Shown here one piece after another: positions 45,960 to 55,833 of a stretch of DNA of 64,000 nucleotides. The translations under genes and the position numbers were made by a program. Each line of letters opens with the position of its first letter. The stretch's first letter is position 1. Source of the stretch: Auriscalpium vulgare (taxonomy: Eukaryota > Basidiomycota > Agaricomycetes > Russulales > Auriscalpiaceae). The stretch spans positions 868,001 through 932,000 of the forward strand of contig JAHBBC010000017.1 of the NCBI GenBank assembly GCA_019915015.1. Reading direction: 5' to 3'. The notes beneath the pieces were generated by a model, which saw only the letters and a list, made by a program, of their open reading frames with translations, made no database searches and was not told the origin of the DNA.

Positions 45960-47629
45960 ACTCGCTCCAAACGCGAGTTCTCCCCTTATGTCATTGTGCA
46001 AGACTACGACCTAGCCACCGCCCTTGCCAACTCCATGCAACGCGACGACGAAGCCGGTGCATGCGATGCTGTTCTTCAAGAAGCGCAGCAACGCGACGAC
46101 GAAGCCGCAGCACGCGATGCTGTCCTTCAAGAAGCGCAGCCGGCGGAAGAAGAACAATCAACGGCTCACCGTACAGCAGTCCCAAACACTTGCGCCGAGG
46201 AAGCGGGCGTTTTCTGCAGCGGTGGTGCGGGCGACTCGCCAGCCGACGACCTATCTCCTTCCTCCGGGAAACGCTCTGTGAGATGGTGCGATCTGGCGAA
46301 GCCAGGAGAGTCTGCGCAGGATGCGCGTAGACGAATTAGACGTGTCGAAAAGGAGCGAGAGTCACGTAGAGATGAGTTCCAATTCCCCAGCCCGTCGAAC
46401 GCGAACATCAAAGCCTACGGCTTCCCTAAGACATCAAGCACCAAGCACGATCCACACAAGCTAAACGTCGCAAGCGGCGCATTCGAGGCGAAGCCGGCTA
46501 TGCCTGCGGATTCGCTCCCTTACCTACGAAGCGCCATCCCCCTTGACGTCTTGTTGAACGTCTTGAAGTTTACTTTGAAGCGGTGGGACGGCAAGTAAGT
46601 TCGTCCCTCTGTTCTTTGAGTAGCTTGTCTCAGTGTTACTTTGCAGAACCCCCGAGTCCATAGTCGACCAAGAGGAGCGCATTCTTGTGCAGCTCGCAGG
46701 CTGCCCTCGTAACGACGACGCGTGGCCTGGCCTCATGCGGGAGGTTTCGGCGGAGATGTCGATCGTTGCGTCCGCCACCTTCTCCTTGACACCCCAGGAG
46801 ATACACGCCCGAGGAAGACACCCAACCCTCTGTGCAGGGTACTCGTTTGGAGGCGGGCCGAAGGTGCGTGTTCGTAGACATGATTTCGCTGTGTATACTC
46901 AAGTATATCACAGCACCCCTACATTGTAAACGAGTCTCACAAGCAGGTCGCCGGACGTCTGATACGATTCAAAGGAGTGGGTCGGATTGCAGGGTTTCAG
47001 AGCAGTACGTCTTTGCTGCTCCATCCTGGTGCATTCAATTGCTCTTCCTAATACACCCATTCGCCAGGCGTCATGTCCCTCAAAGCTCCCCGACTCTTCA
47101 ATCATTACAAGGAAGTACTATGGGACATCCGTCAACACGATCCATCCCTTCACAGTCCCTTCCCAAATAGCGTCTTTCCGACAGTAACCTTCAACTTAGG
47201 ACCCAAGGCCGTGACCTTCCCGCATCGCGATTCCAAGAATGTCCCGTATGGTTGTGCGCAATCACGGCCCTGGGCGACTACGATCCCACAAAGGGCGGGC
47301 ATCTGTATATTTGGGAGTTGAAGATGGTGATCGAGTTCCCCCCGGGTGCAACCATACTCATTCCGTCTGCGGTCTTTACCCACGGAAACACACCCATCTA
47401 GGCTGGCGAGACTCGCCAGTCTATCACGCAATATTGTGCGGGTGCGCTCATTCGCTGGCATCGGTATGGATTCCGCACGGAGTCAGCCATGAAACACCAA
47501 GATCCCGAGCTCGCCAGTCGCCTTCAAGCTGGGAAGCATGCACGCTGGGCAGAGGCACTCCAGTACTTCTCGAAGGCGTCCGAGCTTGCTGATGACCTCC
47601 GTGCTCACAAGCGTCCTCGTCACAAATAG
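45960..47629 (+). pseudogene. 2OG-Fe(II) dioxygenase, TET/JBP-like (2OG-II), decayed
   Basis: Paralogue of 2OG-I with the same exon plan: about 45960-46594, 46647-46863, a 12-nt microexon near 46993-47004, and 47068-47629. Shared blocks are QTRSKREFSPY, a 51-bp tandem repeat (17 residues, 46038-46139), LKRWDGK, CAGYSFGGGPK, SVFPTVTFNLGP and the Fe-binding FPHRDSKNVPYG. One base is missing near 47252 (where 2OG-I has GWCAI), shifting the frame before KGGHLYIWELK. A TAG at 47399-47401 interrupts the HGNTPI / AGETRQS block that holds the distal His and the 2OG-binding Arg. The residues themselves are still readable, so decay is recent, but no active enzyme can be made as written. Confidence 0.75.
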
Positions 47630-47850
47630 TTTACTCATTTGTTTCCTCTCTATAGCACAATGATTCAGTGTTGGTACTTTGAGACTAAATGCTAGGCCTG
47701 AACGAGAGACGCGAGCGGGGTACAAAGGTAGCCGATGATCGAGCCGTGACAGCACATAAACCTCCGACGTGTCACAATGAACCTCTCAGTCAAACACATA
47801 TTTCCCCCACTCCAGACCCACCCAATATCCACCACGCCGCCGTGTACGCC

Positions 47851-49848
47851 ATGCCTGCCAAGCCAGGCAAGAAACCCGCCTCGCCCATTGATCTCTCTCA
47901 GCTGTCCCCAGAACAGGTCGCAGCCGTCCTAGCTCAAGCTCAGAAGACTTTAAGAGCAGAAAAGGACAAACATACGCACCATGGAGTTCTCGTTTTCCAT
48001 CTAGCACCTGACCACCAGCCAGGGCGTCGCAAGCAGAAGGAGGCTGAGCATATCGCGGAGGAGGAGGACGAGGCACGGTACCAAGCCACAGAAGCAGAGG
48101 AACAGGATGACGATCCTGAGGCCAATGAAGACGACAACACGGCGGTAAACAACCCGGGTCAGAGTGATGAGGACGAAGACGACATAGTTGTTGAGGAGCC
48201 TTTGCGGAAGAGAAAGGCAGCAAGCTGTACGTGTCGTCGTCATTTCTTCGCCTCCATCGCATAGCTCTGATGTATTGCCTGTTAGATTGGGATGGCTCAG
48301 ACGAAGATGGTGGATACGTACATGAGTTAGAAACACAGGCTCCTCCCAAGCAGAAGCAGAAGGCGATGGGCAATGCCCAACAGAGCAGGATCCCCCAGGT
48401 GCAGCGCGTCTTGCACTATGCCATCGTGACGTGTCCTAATCCTGTTCGCATGCAGATCACAATCAGTAGTCCCGTCGCTGTGACCTCCCGGCTGCCAGCG
48501 CGACGCAAGAACCCGAAGTCCACCCTACCTAGTCCTCCGCCGACGTCGAGCCCTACACCATCTAGTCCCACTCGACCATCCACTCCTGTCCGTCGCAGCA
48601 ACGCGAGCTCGAGCAACAAGGACGTACCGTTCACCCCATACGACTCGACGCTCGCGGACGGGAAGCGGCAGAGTAAGCAGTCGCCTGCGACAAAGGGCCT
48701 CCTGGATGTTGCGAACGTTCACATGAGGATCAAAGTGGCGAATGAAGAGGCCTTCCCCGACGAGTCGGGGACTACCCAGATGGCAATGGCGAGCTTCATA
48801 GAGGCCTGTCAAGAGGCCAGTGCACCACGTCGCCGCCAGCGCTTCGACAAGGACAAGCTTTATCGCGCAACCGTCATCAGCATCGTGAGAACGCACCTTC
48901 GCCGCATCGCGACGTCGTCTGACTCGTCTTCTCACCGCTCCCCCCATCTCCAGGTCGCCCAGCGCACTTGGAATCTTCGTGGCCAGGTGAAGACCAAGGC
49001 CCAGCAGCTGGTGCCTACGCATTACGGCCTTCTCAAAGCCAAGAACACCCCAGCCAACGTGGAGGATCGCGTCAACAAGCTTTTGAAGAAGGGCCAGTTT
49101 CATTTTCGAGACATTGAGAAGGTGCATCGCGCATCGTATGTTTTTGTTCCACGCTACCGTGTCCCAGCGTCGTGGCCCTTTTGGGAACACGATTATTCCA
49201 GCCCTCATTGCTGCCCAGTGGCTTGCAAACTCAACATCGGACGCTGCTGGCCTTTACAGTGGCCAATTCAACCCCGTCTCAGTGCAGCTGATTGCTTTGG
49301 TGGTTACTTCGGTGTGTGACCATTCTTTCGATATCTTCTTGTCTTCTCATCACCTTGAGCTAGATCGAGTGCGGTTTGGTTGACTGGAAGACGGGCTCGA
49401 GGGTCACGAAGGGGAATGAGTTCAGCTACGACGCCTACCGACCCGTGTATGTCCGCCACCTCGAATCCCTTGAGAAGTTCAAGAGAAAGGAGCCAGCGGC
49501 TCTTGCCTCTTTGCAGAGGAAGATATACGACGAGGCTTTGTAAGTCTCTTCCTTCGTTGACATGCAGTCACTCATAGAGGTTGTTCGGCCAGGTCAATCT
49601 CCGGGCTTGCGAAATCAGTAAACAACGGAGCGGCTTCGGACCTTGGGTCTGATGACGACTTCCTCGACACGGGCGACGGCCACGGTTCAGGCGACAGCGG
49701 GGACGAACGCAGCCCTCGGACTCAAGCCTCTGGTGGACGCGGCGGGGCTGCATCCCGTGCCACATCGTCGCAGTCTCCCGGGCCAACACCCCAGCTAAGC
49801 CCGAGGTCCAGCCGCTCTACGACGCAGCCCAGCTCTTCGACAGCCTGA
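47851..49848 (+). CDS. DUF6532-like protein (Element II)
   Basis: Multi-exon gene beginning MPAKPGKKPASPIDLSQLSP and ending in a Ser/Thr-rich tail (TTQPSSSTA). The N-terminal half is acidic and basic low-complexity sequence. The second half gives the DUF6532-type blocks VANVHMRIKVANEEAFPD, FDKDKLYRATVISIVRTHL, GQFHFRDIEK, FGNTIIPALIAAQWLANS, FNPVSVQLIALVVTS, then, after a short intron, CGLVDWKTGSRVTKGNEFSY and YVRHLESLEKFKRKEPAAL. Introns near 48228-48284, 49309-49364 and 49541-49594 are plausible. It matches the Element I gene in architecture and in its place next to the right end. Function unknown. Confidence 0.6.
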
Positions 49849-50616
49849 GCGTGATCATCTAGTCTCCGATCCCCCAATGCCGCCTCCGCCGCCAACGCTC
49901 CTTATCTCGTATTTCTTTTCTTTCGACCACATTTCCGACGTATAGTCATCTGCCCTTTTAATTACTCTTTGTTAGGTGCTTACCTTCGTTCCTTTTGAAT
50001 ACTCATTGATCATCTATCACCACTATCCCTCTTATTCCTCGTAATCTTGATCACCCTAGTATGGACTACTGTGGAGCCAATGAAAATTTTGCTGGCTATA
50101 CCCTGCTCATAGCAGCCTTGAATCTGTAGTGCCTTCGGAGCATATTATGGCTATAGTGGTATTTGCATGCCTCTTGTTGTGTCTGTTGTGATCAAAGAAT
50201 ATGTTGGCCACCAAGTCTTCATCATGTGAGGTGTAGCTTATGGCAATCCTGTAGCCTATGCAAGGGCTTTGAAATCCTGCTCTGTGTACATGGACAACAT
50301 ATGATAAGATAACCACAGTATCTATGCAGACAGGCTAACAGCCTACCCAATCAATAGATACCCCACAGTCTCCATCAGGAAAATTGACAATGTGAACTAC
50401 AGATGCTACATGGGCTACCAGTGCTTGTAGTGCTGGTAGCAAGCAGGGGGGCTCTGTAGCTGTAGTAGCACCATGTAGCTATCTTGTTGCATTTAGTAGG
50501 GCCACATAGTGATGAGGGGCCCCTACACTGGCTATGTTTAAATTGACCTTGCTACCGGTCTATCAGAACTATACTACCTACATGGCACTAGGTAGGAAGG
50601 GCAAATTTTCCTGATG
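49849..50616. repeat. Element II right subterminal and terminal region
   Basis: Non-coding, rich in TGTAGC/GCTACA and CTGGTAGC motifs from about 50390 to 50510, mirroring the left end. It terminates at 50616 with the inverse of CATCAGGAAAA. Confidence 0.65.
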
Positions 50617-50618
50617 AA

Positions 50619-51546
50619 GAAGTCCAAAGGAAAGGGAAAGGAGCCCGAGCGCCCTCCCTCGCCGATGGACACCTCTGTGGAGGAACCGGCAGCTAACACT
50701 GCCCAGTCCTCCACACAGGAACCGATGTATCGCCAAGACGTCGGGGTATGGGTGCGGTACGTGTTCGACCACCCATCCAAGCGACCCCTCGGTGTGCAAT
50801 TTCGCAACACCCCGGGGATCCCTGCAGGCTACCCCGAGAGCGCCGCGCTGGACCAACACCTCGCGGTTCGCCGGGCCGGCCCTGCCGGGAGCAACGGAGT
50901 CGAGCATCCCCAGCATGAGGAGTTCGTCCGCATTGCGGAGGAACTGTTCTCCGTGTGCGGGATGTTCGAGGCTCTCATCCAAGACCAACGGTACTCCCGC
51001 GCCGCCAATACCCACCCTGTCCCCTTCACTGGAGACACGCGTCACATGACGCACAGCCAAGTCGCGCATCACTTCGCGCACTGCGGCTACCGCCCCCGGA
51101 CCGTATCCCTCTCCTACTTGGAGAATTACGCCGTAGGGCGCCGTAACGAGCTGTTGGGCCGAGACCCTCTCTCGACGGCAGACTGGCCTACCGAACCCAC
51201 GGTAGCCAGCCTCGTGAAGCGCTACAGCGCGACACGCCCACTCGCGGACGGGGTGTACATCAACGAATACCCCAACCGCTCGCTCGATCATCGAGCCCCC
51301 CTGATCTCAACGACAGGAGGGTCTGCAACGACCGCTGCACCCCTTCCCACCGATGCCCTTGCCACAGCTGGGGAGCCCAGCGCCGCCGACGCCACCGCCG
51401 CGCAACGCGGGAGTGACGCCGAGGTGACTGACGTCGCCTCCTCGGCTGGCGAGGCTGCGGGGCCCACCGACATCGACAACAATGTTGCGATGATGGCGCT
51501 CGCAGATGCAGTCCCGCTTCCCGACTCGTCGGACGGTGAACTGTAG
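50619..51546 (+). CDS. Gypsy-2 ORF3, 3' part
   Basis: Continues the frame of 32097-33509 after Element II: KSKGKGKEPERPPSPMD, a segment that repeats SKGKGKAVEHPPSPVD of the 5' part, so the motif is duplicated within one protein. A globular-looking region without membrane helices follows (WVRYVFDHPSKRPLGVQF, EEFVRIAEELFSVCGMFEAL, MTHSQVAHHFAHCGYRPRTV, YLENYAVGRRNELLGRDPL), then an Ala/Thr-rich acidic tail ending SDGEL. As it lies now an ATG at 50614 (partly Element II sequence) could start it. No known family is recognised. It ends 56 bp before the polypurine tract. Confidence 0.65.
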
Positions 51547-51602
51547 GCCCGGGAGTGAATAGAAGAGGGGGCGGTTCGTTCAGGAGCCCCTGGCGCGGCT
51601 CC

Positions 51603-51612
51603 AGGGGGAGGA
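51603..51612 (+). other. Polypurine tract (Gypsy-2)
   Basis: AGGGGGAGGA directly abuts the TG of the 3' LTR, the expected place for the plus-strand primer. Confidence 0.85.
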
Positions 51613-51910
51613 TGTAAGAGGGGCGAACGCGTGTGGGCGCGCAACGCGCTCGTGCAGCGCTTGAGAAGCGCGACATGAGGCTACCGACGCATGGAGCCAG
51701 CGCGTCGGTTCCCTGTGGCCAACTAGGCTGGCACAGGAGCCTAACAGATTGTTTGTATCTGTTAGGCTGTAGGCATTAGGCCGCGCCTCCTCGCTCTCGA
51801 GGAGGCACGACTACATCCACTCACTTTTGTACGCATCCATCGTTGCCAATACGAGCACACGGGTCGCGTTCATCCCGAGGGATTGTTAAGTCTATCATCA
51901 AGCTATTACA
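51613..51910 (+). repeat. Gypsy-2 3' LTR
   Basis: 298 bp, identical to 24449-24746 except for GACACGAGG/GACATGAGG and GACGCGTGG/GACGCATGG, both CpG transitions. Near-identity points to a recent insertion. The right flank is CTCCTCCTC. Confidence 0.95.
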
Positions 51911-52236
51911 CTCCTCCTCTACTCGGCATTGCTTTGCCCTATGCTGGTACTACAAAGTTGAAAATAAAACAGACAATGCATGTTGGTGGTAGCAATAATA
52001 AGGTAATGTACAAGCTGAAAGGTATTATCTACTTTGCACATGCTCATTTTACTGCACGTATGATAGGAGACTCAGCTGAAACATGGTTTCATGATGGAAT
52101 AACCACAGGCAGGGTTTGTATCACTGAGGAGAAGTTCAACACAATATCTGACATATATCAAACAAGAGGATACAAGGCATCTGTGTTGATATATAGTACA
52201 GTATATAGGAATTCAACTGTCCCTGCACTAGCCTAA
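51911..52236 (+). pseudogene. Fragment of an unclassified transposon-type protein
   Basis: A short AT-rich coding fragment starting right at the LTR edge: YKLKGIIYFAHAHFTARM and ETWFHDGITTG. The G-I-I-Y-F...H-F-T-x-R...W-x-H-D-G pattern recalls the C-terminal part of ubiquitin-protease-like proteins found in basidiomycete transposons. That match is from memory and weak. Base composition is unlike its neighbours. The 5' part is absent. Confidence 0.35.
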
Positions 52237-52971
52237 ATGTAGCATAAGATCGTTTCCAGGGAACTTTCAATTGCACTTCACATGATGTAAATTACCCCTC
52301 CCCCTCCCTCCTCCCAAACGATTAAGAGTAATCGTACTGCCATGCTTGCACTGGCCATTCCCCCCCAAGTAGATTAAGTCGGAGTTTGAAGATGACTGTA
52401 AGTATATAAGTCGTGTACTGACAGCATCGTGCATCATCAATACAACGTGTTTCTTTTTCTTTTTCCTTTCCTCGTCTCATCGTCTCATATTTTCTCTCTT
52501 CAAGTCTCCTGCAAGTAAGGTAGTTGCTAGACGACTACGAGAACCGACGATGCGACGACGCGACAAGTCACGAGCGCGTGAAGCTTCTTGAGCGCCATCA
52601 GTGCGCCCACAGAACCACACACGCGCGACGCACTTGGGCCGCCGGCGCCTCGCCCATCTCTCTCTCGAGCCAGTCACCAGGAGGAAGCCTCCTAACGACT
52701 GAGCTCCCGCTCGGGCCTTGCGCCTACGGGCGTGATCATCTCTCCTCGCCCTCCACTCCTTCCGTGCTACGGAGGAGGTCTGTCAACACGGGGAAGCCCC
52801 GTACCGACAGGACGACATACCTTTGGTTCCTTCCTGGGCTCGTCTCTCGCCCGTCCTACTCCGAATCTCAAGACTCACCTGCTAGAGGCGTCTCAAAGGT
52901 GGACACATCCGGAATCCGTAGGACACGAAGACCGGTCCTGAGGAACTTTCTTTGCGGTTGGGTGCAGCAGT
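52237..52971 (+). other. Candidate Gypsy-3 5' LTR and leader
   Basis: A TG (52286, TGTAAATTACCCC) to CA (52513, CTCCTGCA) interval of 228 bp, with a TATATAAG box near 52404 and a pyrimidine-rich stretch (52450-52480), looks like an LTR. Gypsy-3 has no second LTR here to confirm the edges. The 52514-52971 leader has overlapping frames only. Confidence 0.45.
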
Positions 52972-55833
52972 ATGCCGCCGCCCAGCCCGAGTCATTTGCA
53001 GACTCCCTCCAGAGCTGCTACATTGGATTATTCTTTCACTCCCAGGCATGCTGGAGAAGTGAGAGCACAGTCACGTCACATGCCAGCAGCCCCTCAGTCG
53101 GAGGAAGATATTACTCTGGATAATATATCTCGTGCGGAAATTGCGGACAGCATTTACGCCAAATTTCGCACTTCTCCCGACGAGTACGAACCATCTCTAG
53201 AAGCGCGAGTAGAAGCCTTGATCAGTGTTCCGCTGTCACAACGATACATTCTACGAGATGGACCTCTATTACCCGTAGGATCGGAGCAATATTCGTTGAA
53301 GTCTCACGCGCTGTGGCCTGCTATTGGAGTAGCCGCAGAACTTCAAGATTTAATTTCGCAACTCTATGCACTCCTGGATCCTCCAAGGTCGAGCTTTATC
53401 ATTGACAATAATAACCATCTAATCGTTGCGCTGCGAGGATCCCGCACATTGAACGAGCTCGACTTAGCTTGGGAAATTCTTGTACACCGACTCTCCTTAG
53501 CGGTCAAACACTTGGAAAAAGCTCAAGAGGAAATAGTAGGTTCGGTCAGGATCGCTTCGCCGGCCACGACAACGCAATCCGAGACAGTGCGACTCCATGG
53601 ATTAAGTACTCTTGACGTTCTTAAAGAGTATTTACAACGGCCTGCTCTGAGAGAGCGCATGGACAAGTTCATCATGGATTTACTACGAACGAATGCGCAA
53701 GCTTTACCCCATGAAGTCTGGCCTCTCCCGGACAATTTCCTTGATGAAGTCATAGCGGCGGAATCGCAGTCGCCTCCAAGAAATCTAGCGCCCTCTCCTT
53801 GACAGGATACTCTTATAACCCCACCTCGTATACGAGACGAGCCCGAGGAAGCCTCGGGACAGGGAAATAAGGGTAAAGGAAGAGCGGACGAGACTATCAT
53901 CGGGCAGCATACTCGGTACGAAAGCTTCGCAACTGGGGCTTCGAGTCGGCCACGTTCTTCTTTACCCGCGCAATTATCTCTACAAAATGTGGAGCATCCG
54001 CCTTTTCGTAAAGCAGGAGATTTCTTCGAGCGATTCAATAAGCCATCGGCAACGTATGTGTCACAAGTGTTACCATATACGCCAGTACGTACGGCCACTC
54101 AGGTTTCTATGGCTAGAGGCGACATCACCCAAGGATTGGGACTTCCCGGGGGTATACCGGGAGCGGACCCGCTTCCTTCAGAACTTGAAGATGTCGCCGA
54201 GCAGACCCAAGTTCAACGGACACCCGAGGCAGATACTTCCTCCAAAGAAGTAGCCACGTACCTCGCTCCATCGATGTATAATGCGGACGCGGGAAACATC
54301 TCGAGTATGCCACACAAGCGCAACCTTTACGCCCAACCTGCGCTCCAGCCAGCGTTCTCTCTAGAGGCCATGGGCGTAAAAGCGCAGCCTATCTCTCAAG
54401 GTCTGCCGGACCGCCAAACGCCCCCGCACATCCGAAGCGCGAATCTGAATAATTTCACGGCCCAATCTACACGTGTGGAACGCACGGTTAACTTCGAAGA
54501 ACGTGTACCTTGGGACAAGCGTATGGCTAGAGACAATGGCGATGAATTCCCGACTGGGCCATCCAGTTCGCTACCTCTCATCAAAGGAGAATGGCCTCGA
54601 AATTCGCCGATGAAACCCGACCAACAGAATCTTACTCCGCCATGGGGCAGTAATTTTCCGCTCGCGTCTTGCCGGAACACCACGGCAACCGGGTTTCCCT
54701 CTAAACCTGACCCGCTTCCTGAAGATCCCTCAGCTAGGTACCCGAACCACGAAGACTCGGCGGAACCAGCTGGCGGAGGAGGATCGGGAGGTGGACCCCC
54801 TGGCGGACCATCAGGATTTCCGGGTGGAGGGCCGCCCGGCGGATATCCTGGAATGCCTGGAGGTGGCGGAGGACCACCCGGACCACCTGGAGGAGGGTTA
54901 CCTGGAAATTTTCCAGGATATCCCGGAGGAATGCCTCCGGGAGGACCCTACGGACCGCCTGGAGGTGGAGGACCACCCGGAGGGCCACCCGGTGGAGGCG
55001 GAGGGCCGCCTCCAGGGTGGGGTTACCCTTGGCAGTGGTACGGCTATCCCAACGTTCCTCAAGGCAACCTGAACCTCGGACCGAGGTTAAAGGAAGAACT
55101 GAGGCCTGATCACTTGCCCAGCTGGGATGAAAACAAACATACCGCTATCGCCTACTTCGCCGACGTCCAGGAATTAGCCGTGATGAATGAGTCGCTTCCC
55201 GCGGCTATGGGACGCTGGCTATGGACGCAGTTAAAAGACAACTCGCGGGTGAAGCGGTGGTGGATCCAGGCGTCACGGCGCATGAAAATCTACATGATAT
55301 CCAATCACTTGAATTGGCTGAACGGACTCAAATCCGTATTTCTAGGACGTCAATGGCAGCTGGAACGGAACATGGAATTCATGGAGATGTTCTTCCGCCA
55401 GAAGGGACATGAGCGCGAAATGCCCGAGGATTACCTTCAGAGGCGCATCATGTACGCTCGCGCTCTACTGAACACGGATAACGGAGGACCCGAAGAAGCT
55501 CAGATCGTCCTTCGCAACGTACCATCTAGTTGGATGACGACATTGAATGTGCCGTTACCATTAAGCACGGATGATCTTACTCGAAGGGCTCAGGATAATG
55601 CCTTGGCTCTGATTGCAGCTTCACGCAATTCCAGCGATTTAGTATCGAAAGAAGAGATACCACAGTTAGTCCGACAAGCGATGCGTGAAGAGAATGCCAG
55701 GCCCTTCCGTCCTAGAGCATTCCGCGGGCGTAATGATAGAGGACAAGCGTCTGTCCATCTAGCATCCGGGAATGGGGATGAAGTTGAAGAAACAATTTCC
55801 CGATCGTTAACGAAGATGACGAAGAGATTCTAA
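52972..55833 (+). pseudogene. Gypsy-3 gag
   Basis: The frame from ATG 52972 runs to TGA 53800-53802 and resumes in the same frame to TAA 55831-55833. Early part: NISRAEIADSIYAKFRTSPD, SRTLNELDLAWEILVHRL. After the stop: QDTLITPPRIRDEPEEAS onward. From about 54772 to 55020 comes a Gly/Pro linker of roughly 80 residues, then the capsid-like part RPDHLPSWDENKHTAIAYF, KRWWIQASRRMKIYMISNHL and MEFMEMFFRQKGHERE. The end overlaps the pol frame (-1), in which DDEEILSAPDQVDP leads to a CCHC knuckle, CKLCGSKHHWDREC, near 55978-56019. The TGA fits a CGA-to-TGA change. Confidence 0.8.

Larger units (their letters stand above)
33510..50616. mobile_element. Element II: Plavaka-type cargo transposon nested in Gypsy-2
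   Basis: Left end CATCTGGAAAA at 33510; right end, on the opposite strand, CATCAGGAAAA ending at 50616. AA flanks both sides (33508-33509, 50617-50618). The left decamer is identical to that of Element I. It is 17.1 kb long, of which about 7.5 kb is two hAT insertions. Genes in order: Plavaka transposase (minus, broken by hAT-1), S3 (minus, broken by hAT-2), 2OG-II (plus, decayed) and DUF6532-II (plus). Removing the element restores the ORF3 frame of Gypsy-2. The boundaries are therefore supported by terminal repeats, target duplication and host-frame restoration. Confidence 0.8.
24449..51910 (+). mobile_element. Gypsy-2: chromodomain Ty3/gypsy element with an extra 3' ORF, split by Element II
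   Basis: LTRs at 24449-24746 and 51613-51910 are both 298 bp and differ at two positions only. Order inside: gag, gag-linked acidic region, aspartic protease, RT, RNase H, integrase with a C-terminal chromodomain, an extra ORF3, a polypurine tract, then the LTR. Element II (33510-50616) interrupts ORF3. Without Element II the unit is about 10.4 kb. There are no matching target duplications: the left flank is ATGGG (in Gypsy-1 gag) and the right flank CTCCT, and the rest of Gypsy-1 gag does not follow the right LTR, so one end has been rearranged or deleted. In-frame stops and frameshifts in pol make it defective. Confidence 0.85.

Noticed and set aside
33526..50556. TTGCTACC occurs near both ends of Element II (33526-33533 and 50549-50556) and could be an 8-bp target duplication.
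   Set aside because: It would leave the element without inverted ends and put a stop soon after the junction. The CATCWGGAAAA ends with AA duplication match Element I and restore a long host frame.
50614..50616. ATG at 50614 as the natural start of a separate Gypsy-2 gene.
   Set aside because: These bases belong to the Element II terminus; before that insertion the frame was continuous with ORF3.
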